Source: Negativibacillus sp. (lineage in GTDB: Bacteria > Bacillota > Clostridia > Oscillospirales > Ruminococcaceae). Taken from it: 28,511 bases of DNA. The stretch lies in the NCBI GenBank assembly GCA_020024325.1, contig JAHHTY010000026.1, positions 1 through 28,511 of the forward strand, read 5' to 3'. Below the pieces are notes generated by a model, which saw only the letters and a list, made by a program, of their open reading frames with translations, searched no databases and had not been told where the DNA came from. Shown here one piece after another: positions 15,563 through 24,235 of the stretch (position 1 is its first letter; each line of letters opens with the position of its first letter). The position numbers and the translations under genes were made by a program.

Positions 15563-16927
15563 ATGAAGCTCAATACAAACAAAAAATATACTACCATTGC
15601 AGTCTATTCTTTTCTGGTTATTATCTTGTCCATCACCTTTTTCTTTTTGATGAACGAGCACACAAAGGTCGCTCATGTTCTGGGTGGATTGTTGGGGCTG
15701 CTCACTCCGTTTATCTATGGAGCGGTGCTTGCCTATATCTTAAACCCGATTCTTAACTGGCTGGAACAAAAGCTGTTTCCCAAAATACTGGGAAACAAGC
15801 TGTCAAAAAGAAGCCGCCGCGGGCTTGCAGTACTCATCTCCATTCTATTTGCCTTTGCAGTGGTTTCGGTTTTCCTTGCAATCCTCATTCCGCAGATTGT
15901 AGAAAGCATCGACAGTTTGGCAAGGTCGATTTACACCTTCCTGCCACAGGCACAGATTATGCTCAACAATTTCATTGAAGAATACGGGACCAACGAGGTG
16001 GTAGCGGATATCCTTTCTATTTTGGGCATTGATGTTACCGACCCGTCAATGGCACTGCAAAAGCTGGCTTCCAGAAGCTATACCTTTTTAACACAGGTGC
16101 TGCCGAATCTGTTTGGCGGTGTGCTTAAATTTACCAGCGGCTTGATGGATATTGTGGTGGGCATCATCATTTCCATCTATCTCCTGCTTTCTAAAGAAGT
16201 ATTCTATGCGCAGGTCAAAAAGTTTCTGTATGCCTTTTTCCCAAAACGCTTTACCCAGGCAATGCTCAATCTTACCCATGACAGCAACTCTATTTTCTGC
16301 GGCTTTATCTCGGGTAAAATTTTAGATTCTGCCATCATCGGTGTGCTTTGCTTTATCGGCTGTACCGTTTTAAGGATGCCTTATACTGTGCTTGTCAGCT
16401 TCATTGTCGGTGTCACCAACATCATTCCGTACTTTGGTCCGTTCATCGGTGCAATCCCAAGCATCTTTATCATTATGATTGCAGACCCTGTAAAATCCCT
16501 TGTTTTTGCAATCTTTGTTTTGATTCTTCAGCAGGTAGACGGCAATATCATCGGTCCTAAAATTTTGGGCGATTCCACCGGACTTTCTGCTTTCTGGGTT
16601 ATTTTTGCAGTTACCTTCTTTGGTGGAATGTTCGGATTTGTGGGTATGCTGATCGGTGTTCCGACCTTTGCGGTTATCTATGCACTGATTCGTAACACCG
16701 CCGAATATCTGCTCAACAAAAAAGGCATGAAAACCCAAACAGTTGACTTTGCTTCTGCCGAAAATCCCATCTTCCAAAAGATAGACTATAATCAAAGTTC
16801 TCAATCTCCACGCTCCGGTGTAGAGGTTTGCGATTTGGACGGTCAACAAACAGAAACTGAGGAAAAAAGCAATCAATATATGCGTGCCTCAGTATCAAAG
16901 GAAAATGAAGAAAGGGACGAGCAGTAA
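15563..16927 (+). CDS. AI-2E family membrane transporter
   Basis: A 454-residue polytopic membrane protein of the AI-2E (former UPF0118/DUF20) family, which includes TqsA and some Na+/H+ antiporters; substrate not predictable. About eight helices: an early pair at residues 10-60 (IAVYSFLVIILSITFFFLM, GGLLGLLTPFIYGAVLAYILNP), one near 92-115, and the characteristic C-terminal block with VSFIVGVTNIIPYFGPFIGAIP and GPKILGDSTGLSAFWVIFAVTFFGGMFGFVGMLIGVP. The hydrophilic tail of about 70 residues is cytoplasmic. The ATG at 15563 follows GAAGGAGAGG. It lies 49 bases after the ABC-F gene and ends directly against the helicase start. Confidence 0.93.
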   Translation: MKLNTNKKYTTIAVYSFLVIILSITFFFLMNEHTKVAHVLGGLLGLLTPFIYGAVLAYILNPILNWLEQKLFPKILGNKLSKRSRRGLAVLISILFAFAVVSVFLAILIPQIVESIDSLARSIYTFLPQAQIMLNNFIEEYGTNEVVADILSILGIDVTDPSMALQKLASRSYTFLTQVLPNLFGGVLKFTSGLMDIVVGIIISIYLLLSKEVFYAQVKKFLYAFFPKRFTQAMLNLTHDSNSIFCGFISGKILDSAIIGVLCFIGCTVLRMPYTVLVSFIVGVTNIIPYFGPFIGAIPSIFIIMIADPVKSLVFAIFVLILQQVDGNIIGPKILGDSTGLSAFWVIFAVTFFGGMFGFVGMLIGVPTFAVIYALIRNTAEYLLNKKGMKTQTVDFASAENPIFQKIDYNQSSQSPRSGVEVCDLDGQQTETEEKSNQYMRASVSKENEERDEQ

Positions 16928-19075
16928 ATGCAAAACCCCATTTTGGAATATCTGAAAAATACATTTGAAATCAACCTCACACAGCAGCAGTGCCACGCCG
17001 TCCAAACCATCGACGGTCCGGTACTGCTGCTGGCAGTTCCGGGTGCGGGAAAGACCACCGTTATGGTCACCCGAATTGCCAACATGATTTATTGCCACCA
17101 CATTCCTCCCGAATCTATCCTCACCATCACCTTTTCTAAAGCAGGGGCGGTGGATATGAAAAAAAGATATCACACCCTTTTTTCACCACTGGGCGGCAAC
17201 GAACCAATCTTTTGCACCATTCATTCTTTTTGCTATCAGGTGGTGGGAAGCTATTGCCGTTTGACAGGAGGGACGGCTCCGCGGCTCATTGAACCAAGGG
17301 AGCGCAGCGTTGCCTTGAGAGAGATTTACCAGCGAATCAACAATGAATTTCTTTCGGAAGATTTAGAGGAAGAGCTGATTTCAAATCTCAGCTTTATTAA
17401 AAATGCCATGCTAAAACAGCAGCAGGCAGAGGATACTAATATTCTGGAAACCCAAATCAGAAACCTGTGGAGATTGTATCAGGAATACAGCAGTTTTAAA
17501 AAACAAAACGGTTTGATGGATTTTGACGATATGCTGGGTTATACCCTGACCATTTTTCGCCGCTACCCCGAAATTTTAAGCGAGTACCAACGCAGATACC
17601 CTTATATTTGTGTGGATGAAGCGCAGGATACCTCGAAGCTGCAATATGCTGTCATCTATCTTTTGGCAGGGCAAGCAAACATCGCATCCCAAAAAGCAGC
17701 CGAGCAAAGAAAAGCAAATCTGTTTTTAGTGGGGGACGAGGACCAAAGCATCTACCGCTTTCGCGGAGCCTGCCCGGAAAATTTGCTTGGCTTTGCTAAA
17801 AGCTATCGGCAGGCACAGGTGTTGAAGATGGAAGAAAACTTCCGCAGTACAAAGCAGATTGTGTCCCGTGCAAACCACTTTATTTCCTTCAACAAAAAGC
17901 GGTATCCCAAAAAGATGTTTACCCAAAACGAGGAAGGAACCCCAATCGAGGTAAAATCGCTTCACGATTTTTCCGACCAATATCATGCAGCCATCGACGC
18001 TTATCTGGAAGAACCGGGAACCACCGCCATCATCTACCGCAACAATCTTTCTGCCATTCCAATGGCGGATATTTTGGAACGCAATGATGTGGATTTTTAT
18101 GTGAAGGAGCATAAGACAAGGCTGCGGAGCAACTATGTTGTGTCGGATGTGCTGGCGTTTTTCTCTTTGAGCTATGATAAAAACGACTTTGCTGCCTTTT
18201 CCCGCATTTATTATAAGACCGCTTCCTGCCTAAAAAGAAGTATGCTTCCCTATATTTCGCAGTCACCGCTTTTAGAACGAGAAAGTTTTTTTGACCGCAT
18301 GATTATGCTTTGTGATGAAAACCAAAGTACAGGCAAGATACGCTATATTTCTGCTATGATTGAGCGGCTGAAAACGATGAGCCCAACAAAAGCGATGGAA
18401 TGTATCCTGTATCAAATCGGCTACCTGAATTATCTTGAATACAGCAGCGGAGCAGGCTATTCAATGCAGGCGCAAAAGCTGAATATTTTAATCAGTCTTG
18501 CTTCCCGTGTAAAAACAGTGGAAGAATTTTTAAACCGCATTGATGAGCTGGACCAGATTGTTTCCCTGCACGCCCAACGTCAGCAAGCAAGACTGACACT
18601 GACAACAGTACATTCTGCAAAAGGACTGGAATTTGACACCGTTATTTTGCTGGACTGTATGGACGATATCTTTCCTGCCCATTCCGCCGTGGAAAAATGG
18701 AAGATGGGAATGGAGGAAGAGATGGAGGAAGAAGCAAGGCTGTTTTATGTGGCATGCACCCGAGCAAAAAGAAGGCTTGTGATTCCATATTCTAACTATT
18801 CGGCAAATAATCCCGTTGTGCCATCCCGATTCATCCTTCGTTTAACTCAGGATGAATCTTCAAAAGAAAAAACGCTGAGCAAAGGAAAGCTGCGGCTGTA
18901 TCCGGGACTGCATATCGAGCACAAAACTTTTGGAAAAGGACAGGTCGTCAGCGTAGACCGTCAAAGAGGTGTATTCACCGTTTTCTTTGGGAAAAACGGA
19001 ACCCGAACTCTGACACTCGAGCTTTTAAAAAGCGACACGATTTGGGCGACAGAAAAAGGAGAGAAACATATATGA
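16928..19075 (+). CDS. UvrD/PcrA-like superfamily 1 DNA helicase
   Basis: A 715-residue ATP-dependent 3'-5' helicase of the UvrD/Rep group. In order: Q-motif (LTQQQCHAVQ), Walker A AVPGAGKTT (36-44), motif Ia TFSKAGAVDMKKR, motif II YICVDEAQDTSKLQ, motif III LVGDEDQSIYRFRGA, motif V TLTTVHSAKGLEFDTVILLD and motif VI EEARLFYVACTRAKRRL. The C-terminus (GLHIEHKTFGKGQVVSVDRQ) is the tudor-like domain seen in PcrA that contacts RNA polymerase. It is compact relative to typical PcrA or UvrD. Spacing to its upstream neighbour is zero, and its stop overlaps the methyltransferase start (ATGA), so it belongs to the same transcript. A repair or replication-transcription conflict role follows from the family. 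Confidence 0.93.
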   Translation: MQNPILEYLKNTFEINLTQQQCHAVQTIDGPVLLLAVPGAGKTTVMVTRIANMIYCHHIPPESILTITFSKAGAVDMKKRYHTLFSPLGGNEPIFCTIHSFCYQVVGSYCRLTGGTAPRLIEPRERSVALREIYQRINNEFLSEDLEEELISNLSFIKNAMLKQQQAEDTNILETQIRNLWRLYQEYSSFKKQNGLMDFDDMLGYTLTIFRRYPEILSEYQRRYPYICVDEAQDTSKLQYAVIYLLAGQANIASQKAAEQRKANLFLVGDEDQSIYRFRGACPENLLGFAKSYRQAQVLKMEENFRSTKQIVSRANHFISFNKKRYPKKMFTQNEEGTPIEVKSLHDFSDQYHAAIDAYLEEPGTTAIIYRNNLSAIPMADILERNDVDFYVKEHKTRLRSNYVVSDVLAFFSLSYDKNDFAAFSRIYYKTASCLKRSMLPYISQSPLLERESFFDRMIMLCDENQSTGKIRYISAMIERLKTMSPTKAMECILYQIGYLNYLEYSSGAGYSMQAQKLNILISLASRVKTVEEFLNRIDELDQIVSLHAQRQQARLTLTTVHSAKGLEFDTVILLDCMDDIFPAHSAVEKWKMGMEEEMEEEARLFYVACTRAKRRLVIPYSNYSANNPVVPSRFILRLTQDESSKEKTLSKGKLRLYPGLHIEHKTFGKGQVVSVDRQRGVFTVFFGKNGTRTLTLELLKSDTIWATEKGEKHI

Positions 19076-19920
19076 GCATTTTGATTTGCCCTAACTGTAA
19101 AAGCAGACTTTGGCAGCAGCAAAGAACCTTTTCTTGTAAACACGGACACAGCTTTGACCTGTCAGCCTCTGGCTATCTGCACCTGCTGCCGTCCAGCCAG
19201 ATGCATTCAAAAATTCCGGGAGATAACAAGCAGATGGTGAAAGCCAGAAGGGATTTTTTAATAAAAGGCTACTATCAGCCGGTCAGCGATTTGTTGAATC
19301 AAGAGGTGCTGCGTCATTGTAAAAAGGGAACAGAGCTGCAAATTTTGGATGCCGGCTGCGGTGAAGGCTACTATACAGGGCGGCTTGCTCACGCATTGCA
19401 GCAGGCACAAGTCGAGTATCACATCACAGGATTGGACATTTCAAAATTTGCCGTTGATGTGGCAGCAAAATCGGCTTCCAAAGACCCACAGATTGCCCCA
19501 CATCTGCAATATGGTGTGGCAAGTGTGTTTGAACTGCCGGTCAAAGACCACTCCTGCCATGTTCTCACCAATCTTTTTGCACCTGTTTGCATGGAAGAAT
19601 ACAGCCGTGTTTTAAAACGCGGTGGTATTTTGACCTTTGCAGTCACCTCCACAAAACATCTGTGGGAGTTAAAACAGAGCATCTACGACCAGCCGTATGA
19701 AAATGAAAAGTTTGACCATGAGTATGAGGGCTTCAGCATGATTGGCAAAGAAAAGGTGACCACGACCATTTCTTTGCCATGTCAGCAAGATATAGATAAC
19801 CTCTTCACCATGACCCCGTATTACTATAAATCCTCGGTGGAAACTGTACAAAAGCTGCACTCTTTGGGCAGCCTTTCTACCTGTATTGATGTAGATGTCA
19901 TCACCTATCGCAAACTCTAG
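19072..19920 (+). CDS. RlmA-type 23S rRNA guanine-N1 methyltransferase
   Basis: A 282-residue SAM-dependent methyltransferase of the RlmA family, which methylates G745 or G748 of 23S rRNA in the peptide exit tunnel. The N-terminal zinc site has C6, C9, C22 and H26 (ICPNCKSRLW, FSCKHGHSFD). Linker GYLHLLPSSQMHSKIPGDNKQMVKARRDFL is typical of the family. The SAM motif is ILDAGCGEGYYTG (D93-G99). I choose the ATG at 19072, overlapping the helicase stop, behind AAAAAGGAGAG. G748-type methylation alters sensitivity to tylosin-like macrolides; which base is targeted here cannot be read from sequence. Its presence with an ABC-F protein makes a ribosome-maintenance theme. Confidence 0.9.
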   Translation: MSILICPNCKSRLWQQQRTFSCKHGHSFDLSASGYLHLLPSSQMHSKIPGDNKQMVKARRDFLIKGYYQPVSDLLNQEVLRHCKKGTELQILDAGCGEGYYTGRLAHALQQAQVEYHITGLDISKFAVDVAAKSASKDPQIAPHLQYGVASVFELPVKDHSCHVLTNLFAPVCMEEYSRVLKRGGILTFAVTSTKHLWELKQSIYDQPYENEKFDHEYEGFSMIGKEKVTTTISLPCQQDIDNLFTMTPYYYKSSVETVQKLHSLGSLSTCIDVDVITYRKL

Positions 19921-20242
19921 TTTAGAGCTTTGGTTTTATGTATAGAGAAAAGATTTTTCTATCAACGATACAAAAAAGTGTGCTAGATGTATGTAGCACA
20001 CCGCTTGATTCAGTGTATATGAAGGAGCATAATATATTAGCAAAAATCGAATAGAGAAAAGATTTGGAGAAGAGTTTATTCTTTTTAACTATTGTGATTT
20101 CGACTGTGAAGGGGAAATTGTGCGGTACAGGTCTACAAAGAAGAATGGGCACATTGTTTGCATGAAGGAAAAACGACCTCTTTTGTTTTAAAACCATGTG
20201 AATCGAACAGATATTATCGGACATGAAAACAGAACAAACTTT
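19921..20242. other. Gene-poor region with decayed-looking frame
   Basis: No intact gene is supported. A 52-codon frame without a usable start codon (20033-20191, plus strand) reads like coding sequence, including RFGEEFILF, and may be a remnant. A 15-base direct repeat, atagagaaaagattt, occurs at 19942-19956 and 20051-20065. An 8-bp hairpin (GTGTGCTA/TAGCACAC, about 19978-20001) has a T tract on the minus-strand side. Confidence 0.4.
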
Positions 20243-20278
20243 AAAAAAGGACGATGCCTAAAGCATCGTCCTTTTTTT
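20243..20278 (+). terminator. Rho-independent terminator
   Basis: A 9-bp GC-rich stem (GGACGATGC 20249-20257 with 20263-20271), extended by A/T pairs, closes a CTAAA loop and is followed by seven T. It ends transcription coming from the ABC-F to methyltransferase run, over 300 bases after the last stop codon, and would insulate the lysis genes downstream. Confidence 0.9.
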
Positions 20279-20394
20279 GTGCAAAGATTGATATAAGATT
20301 ACTCCTTTTCTCCATCGGTGATAAATGGGAAATTTATAAAAGGAACAAGGAAAGGGGAGAGGGAATAAAATGGAAGTGTGAGAGGAGGATGAGC

Positions 20395-21171
20395 ATGAAA
20401 CGAGTATTTATCGGAGTTGGCCATGGCGGAAAAGACCCGGGTGCAGTGGGATACAGCAAAGAATCCGAATCGAATTTGCAGATGGCTTTGGGAATGAAGT
20501 CAATGCTTGAAAAGTATGATATTCTGGTCGCCATTTCGCGAATCACAGAGGAAAACGACCCTTTGAGAGAGGAAATTAAGGAAGCAAACCTCTTTGAGCC
20601 TGACCTTGCGGTTGAATGTCATAACAACGCGGGTGGAGCAAACGGATTTGAGGTGTACCGACAAACCAACGGATATGCGCAAAAATCTCTAAAACTTGCA
20701 GAGTGCATTGAAAAACAGGTGGTTGCCTCAGGGCAAAAATCTAGAGGAGTGAAAACCAAACTCAACAGCAGCGGCACCGACTATTTTGGCTGGTGCAGAG
20801 AGGTTCGCTGTCCTGCGGTGCTGTGCGAAGGATTCTTTGTGGATAATAAATTGGATTCACTGGACTATAACACCGAAGCAAAGTTGCAGGACTACGGAAA
20901 AATCTACGCTCTGGGTGTGCTGGATTATCTGGAAATTTTGCCTAAAGCCGACCTTCAACGCGATTACACTGTGCAGGTCGGTGCATTCGAGTCTGCGGAG
21001 TATGCAGAAAAATTATATAAAAAAATGGAAAGCATGGGTTATTTTGTTTTCTTAAAGCAGGATATTTTAATGAAAATTTGCATCGGTAAATTTGCAACAA
21101 AGCAGGAGGCACAGCTCACCGCCGATGAGCTGTGGAAAAAGGGAATCGAAGGCTTTGTAACAATGTTTTAA
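20395..21171 (+). CDS. N-acetylmuramoyl-L-alanine amidase with SPOR domain (endolysin-like)
   Basis: A 258-residue peptidoglycan amidase that cuts between MurNAc and the stem peptide. The Amidase_3 domain (about 1-182) has zinc ligands H10 (GVGHGGKDPGA), E25 and H76 (VECHNNAGGANGFEV) and catalytic E145 (AVLCEGFFVDN). The C-terminal domain (about 190-258, DYTVQVGAFESAEYAEKLYKKM) is SPOR-like, a fold that binds peptidoglycan lacking stem peptides. There is no signal peptide, so export must depend on another route, and a holin gene follows 41 bases later: the pair looks like a phage lysis cassette. The ATG at 20395 is well spaced from GAGAGGAGG; another ATG at 20389 directly abuts that site. Confidence 0.9.
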   Translation: MKRVFIGVGHGGKDPGAVGYSKESESNLQMALGMKSMLEKYDILVAISRITEENDPLREEIKEANLFEPDLAVECHNNAGGANGFEVYRQTNGYAQKSLKLAECIEKQVVASGQKSRGVKTKLNSSGTDYFGWCREVRCPAVLCEGFFVDNKLDSLDYNTEAKLQDYGKIYALGVLDYLEILPKADLQRDYTVQVGAFESAEYAEKLYKKMESMGYFVFLKQDILMKICIGKFATKQEAQLTADELWKKGIEGFVTMF

Positions 21172-21212
21172 AATTGCCAACCACTTCCGTTTTACCATAA
21201 AGGGGGAAACAA

Positions 21213-21548
21213 ATGATGGAAATTGATATGACACAAATCGTGGTCGCACTGATTGGACTGATTGGCTGCGTTGTCACCAGTGTGATAGTACCGCTGTTAA
21301 AATTGAAACTGACACAAACCCAGTGGGATACCTTGATGAACTATGCAATTGCGGGGGTGCAGGCAGCAGAAATCATTTTTAGTGCACAGGGGCAGGGAAC
21401 ACAGAAATTTGAGTGGGCAAAAAATTATATCGAAACTCAGTGCAAGAAAAAGAAGATAAAACTGGATGCAAGCACGATTCAAATTGCAATCGAAAACGCA
21501 TGGAAAACCTTGGGGCTAGATGAAAAAAAGAATAAGGAAAATTCTTAA
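21213..21548 (+). CDS. Phage-type holin, LLH family
   Basis: A 111-residue protein with one hydrophobic segment at about residues 7-30 (TQIVVALIGLIGCVVTSVIV), an amphipathic middle (TQTQWDTLMNYAIAGVQAAEIIF) and a Lys-rich C-terminus. The pattern W-D-x-L-x-x-Y-A-x-x-A-V-x-A-A-E is typical of LLH-type holins, which permeabilise the membrane and let endolysin reach the wall. The ATG at 21213 follows AAAGGGGG. It lies directly after the amidase on the same strand. No tail, capsid, integrase or repressor gene is near, so the cassette is either a prophage remnant or domesticated for host or toxin release. Confidence 0.85.
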   Translation: MMEIDMTQIVVALIGLIGCVVTSVIVPLLKLKLTQTQWDTLMNYAIAGVQAAEIIFSAQGQGTQKFEWAKNYIETQCKKKKIKLDASTIQIAIENAWKTLGLDEKKNKENS

Positions 21549-21807
21549 AAAATCCTCAAAATTTTTTCACATAGGATAAACAGAAGTCCACTGTTGTTAT
21601 GCTTATTTTTATATTTGTCTTAGCCTGTTGCAAAGAAAAGGTATGGTTGCCGGGATGCCCAAAATAAACTGAAAACGCTTATCGTTAACACAGATTATGA
21701 AGGGCAATCCCAATTAAAAATTTTTTTAGAGTTTTTCCTTTGTATCAAAAAGTGACGCCCTTAATTTATTCTAAAAGCTAAGGAAGTAAGGCACTGTAAA
21801 CGTGAAA

Positions 21808-22233
21808 TCACGAAAATAAATTTCTGAAAATTTCCCCATCAAGATTGATAATGTCATCAAGAGGGATTGTGCTGTCATCCATCAGAATGAAGCAGCGTCT
21901 ATATTCATCAATTTTTTTGACGGTTGCAGAGATGGTTTCATATCTGCCTCCGGCTTTCTTTTTGTCTGCCTGAAAGTAAGTTATGCTGATTTTGGGGTAT
22001 TGGGAAAGGCAGTCAACCAAAAACTGCTGCTTTTGGTCTAACAGTGCCTGAGAATCTTCATCAAGCTCTATCTTTTCACAGGTCAGTCTGGCTGTTTCTT
22101 TAATGGCTGCATTGTAACCGGTGAGGGCTGCAAAGGGAGCAAATTGTGCAGCACGGTTTGCCATGGACATTTTGGGGTGAGTTTTGGAAACAGGATGAGG
22201 AAGGTTTATAATATCATCATATCTGTTTGTCAC
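21808..22233 (-). CDS. YolD-like protein
   Basis: A 141-residue protein of the YolD-like family, which accompanies Y-family polymerases in Bacillota and is thought to play the UmuD-like partner role. The signature region is NLPHPVSKTHPKMSMANRAAQFAPFAALTGYNAAIKE near the N-terminus, followed by a beta-rich YolD fold (GRYETISATVKKIDEYRRCFILMDDSTIPLDDIINLDGE). Its ATG overlaps the polymerase stop by four bases (ATGA), so the pair is translationally coupled with the polymerase upstream. No terminator was recognised between it and the convergent holin gene. Confidence 0.92.
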   Translation of the reverse strand: MTNRYDDIINLPHPVSKTHPKMSMANRAAQFAPFAALTGYNAAIKETARLTCEKIELDEDSQALLDQKQQFLVDCLSQYPKISITYFQADKKKAGGRYETISATVKKIDEYRRCFILMDDSTIPLDDIINLDGEIFRNLFS

Positions 22234-23750
22234 GCTTTGTGACCTCCAATCTTGTCGTTGCGGTCTTTGGCGGTTGCGCCTTCTTTGAGATTCATCCCTT
22301 TTAAAATCGCATTTTTACCATACTTTTTCTTAATGGATAAAACCGCTTTCTGCATTCTTTTTTCGCGTTCTGTTTGTGTGCGCTCCGATTCAAGTTCTGC
22401 TTGTTGGGCAGCATAATCGGTAAATAAATCAAGCTGTTCATATGTGTTTTTTTGAGGGATAGCGTTTTCGTCAATAACATGGTTTGCGCTGATGTTTATT
22501 CTGCGAACTAAGAGGTTTTTATCCGCTATGCGGTCAAACAGCTCTAAAGCAGATTTAACGATATGTTTTGCAGAGGAAGTGTATTCAAAATTTTCTGTAC
22601 CGTGAGATTCTTTTGGCAGCGAACGCCCATATCGGTCGATGGTAATGGCACCGTGATATTGACGTCTGCGTTGTGGGTCGTTGATATTTTCAATATCATA
22701 GCCGACTGTCATCACCAGCTGATTTGTCACCAGCCCCTTGTCAACCAAATCCAGCACCAACAGGTCACTCATTTCCTTTATAACCAATCTTGTTTTTTCA
22801 AAAGGATAAGGAGATTCAAGCACCTGCCCGGAACCAAGACTGTTTGATTCGGGCTTGTATGCCTTAATATCTGCAATGGTGCAAGGCTCCCAGCCCCACG
22901 CATGGTCAATCAGAAGTTCGGCATTTACCCCGAAAAGCTTATATAACAAATCTTCATTGTAATATTCGGTAGATTTTCCGATGGAACATCTTGCCACATC
23001 TCCCATGGTATACATTCCATATTCTTCCAGTTTTTTAGCGTATCCTTTCCCGACACGCCAAAAATCGGTTAAAGGACGGTGCTCCCAAAGGGAACGACGA
23101 TAACTCAGCTCATCCAGTTGGGCAATGCGGACACCGTTTTTATCTGGTGGGATATGTTTTGCTTCTATATCCATTGCAACCTTGCAAAGATACAAATTTG
23201 TGCCAATCCCTGCGGTCGCAGTGATTCCGGTTGTGTTAAGCACATCCAAAATAATTTTCATGGTTAAATCATATGCAGAAAGCCGATATGTTTCAAGGTA
23301 ATTGGTAACATCTATAAGCACCTCATCTATCGAGTAGACATGAATATCCTCCGGGGCAATATACTTTAAATAGATGTTGTATATGAAAGTACTTACCTTT
23401 ATATAATGCGCCATGCGGGGCAAAGCAACAATATAGTCTATTGCCAGTTGGGGAGATTGTTTCAGTTCGGTGTCGTCGCAGGACGTGCCATCAAGCTCAT
23501 GATTCGGTGCAGCTTTTCTGCGTTTTTCGTTTGCCTCCTTCACCTTCTGAACCACCTCAAACAGTCTGGCTCTGCCCGGAATGCCATACGATTTCAAAGA
23601 AGGGGAAACGGCAAGACAGATTGTTTTTTCGGTTCGGCTTGCATCGGCAACAACAAGGTTTGTTGTCATTGGATTTAATCCACGCTCCATACATTCGACC
23701 GAAGCATAAAACGATTTTAGGTCAATGGCGATATAGGTTTTGTTTTTCAT
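22230..23750 (-). CDS. Y-family DNA polymerase, UvrX/UmuC type
   Basis: A 506-residue error-prone translesion polymerase. The palm has the first catalytic Asp at D10 (AIDLKSFYASVE) and the SIDE motif at 140-143 (VYSIDEVLIDVT). Helix-hairpin-helix and little-finger regions follow (VGKGYAKKLEEYGMYTMGDVA; LGSGQVLESPYPFEKTRLVIKEM). A textbook sliding-clamp-binding peptide QLDLF lies at about 439-443. The pairing with YolD matches B. subtilis UvrX/YolD and YqjW/YqjX, often found on prophages and conjugative elements. The start follows AAGGAGGAACC. No LexA-type GAAC-N4-GTTC box was found upstream; instead a GTTATC palindrome lies at 23793-23808. Confidence 0.94.
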   Translation of the reverse strand: MKNKTYIAIDLKSFYASVECMERGLNPMTTNLVVADASRTEKTICLAVSPSLKSYGIPGRARLFEVVQKVKEANEKRRKAAPNHELDGTSCDDTELKQSPQLAIDYIVALPRMAHYIKVSTFIYNIYLKYIAPEDIHVYSIDEVLIDVTNYLETYRLSAYDLTMKIILDVLNTTGITATAGIGTNLYLCKVAMDIEAKHIPPDKNGVRIAQLDELSYRRSLWEHRPLTDFWRVGKGYAKKLEEYGMYTMGDVARCSIGKSTEYYNEDLLYKLFGVNAELLIDHAWGWEPCTIADIKAYKPESNSLGSGQVLESPYPFEKTRLVIKEMSDLLVLDLVDKGLVTNQLVMTVGYDIENINDPQRRRQYHGAITIDRYGRSLPKESHGTENFEYTSSAKHIVKSALELFDRIADKNLLVRRINISANHVIDENAIPQKNTYEQLDLFTDYAAQQAELESERTQTEREKRMQKAVLSIKKKYGKNAILKGMNLKEGATAKDRNDKIGGHKA

Positions 23751-23792
23751 ACTTCGGTTCCTCCTTGCAGACAGTACAGCAAATATTTTTAT

Positions 23793-23808
23793 GTTATCCC
23801 CTGATAAC
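23793..23808 (-). promoter_or_regulatory. Palindrome upstream of the UvrX/YolD operon
   Basis: Perfect arms GTTATC and GATAAC separated by four bases, 43 bases upstream of the polymerase start. On the minus strand, CTGTCA (near 23819-23814's flank) precedes a GATAAC that could act as a weak -10, so a repressor bound here could block transcription. The sequence does not match the Bacillota LexA box. The rest of 23809-24054 shows no well-supported gene. Confidence 0.4.
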
Positions 23809-24054
23809 TTTTTTGACAGCCCGTCTATTTATGATATCTATGCCACAAAACTCTTCCGAATATTCTTTTTGTTTATCGTGGATGCTATAACAGGAAAATT
23901 TGTAGGGAAGAAAACGCTTTCATTTTTCGCAATTTCTTTTGTTGTATTTAGATTGAGAAAAGCAATTAAAAAATAAAAAGATGGATAAACAGCAATCAAA
24001 CAAGTGAATAAATTTTAAACTCAAATTAGAATAAGATTAGAAATCAAATAACAA

Positions 24055-24104
24055 CCCCGCGCAGAAATTACCCGTTTATCAAACATTTCTGCGGGGGATT
24101 TTTT
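24055..24104 (+). terminator. Hairpin terminator facing right
   Basis: Arms CGCAGAAAT (24060-24068) and ATTTCTGCG (24085-24093), extended by CCCC/GGGG across one mismatch, with a 16-base loop and a T tract on the plus-strand side. No well-supported plus-strand gene lies just before it. It is also 130 bases past the end of the TetR gene on the other strand, where the T run is weaker. The stretch 24105-24235 holds nothing recognisable. Confidence 0.7.
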
Positions 24105-24235
24105 ATCAGTTATCAAAATTATTTTCGCTTTTACTAGATTTAAAAATCAATAAAGTTGATAGAAAGTTCTGCGGTTTTATCAAAGAAGGCAGAGTAAAAA
24201 TACAATATAAAAAGCAGAAAAAAAGGGGATTAAAA

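Noticed and set aside
14206..15597. A 463-codon minus-strand frame opposite the ABC-F gene
   Set aside because: Its translation is the low-information shadow of the ABC-F codons (rich in Phe, Leu, Cys, His) with no family motif; the plus-strand gene is unambiguous.
19922..20224. A 100-codon minus-strand frame downstream of the methyltransferase
   Set aside because: No binding site and no recognisable pattern; the plus-strand frame in the same place looks more like degraded coding sequence.
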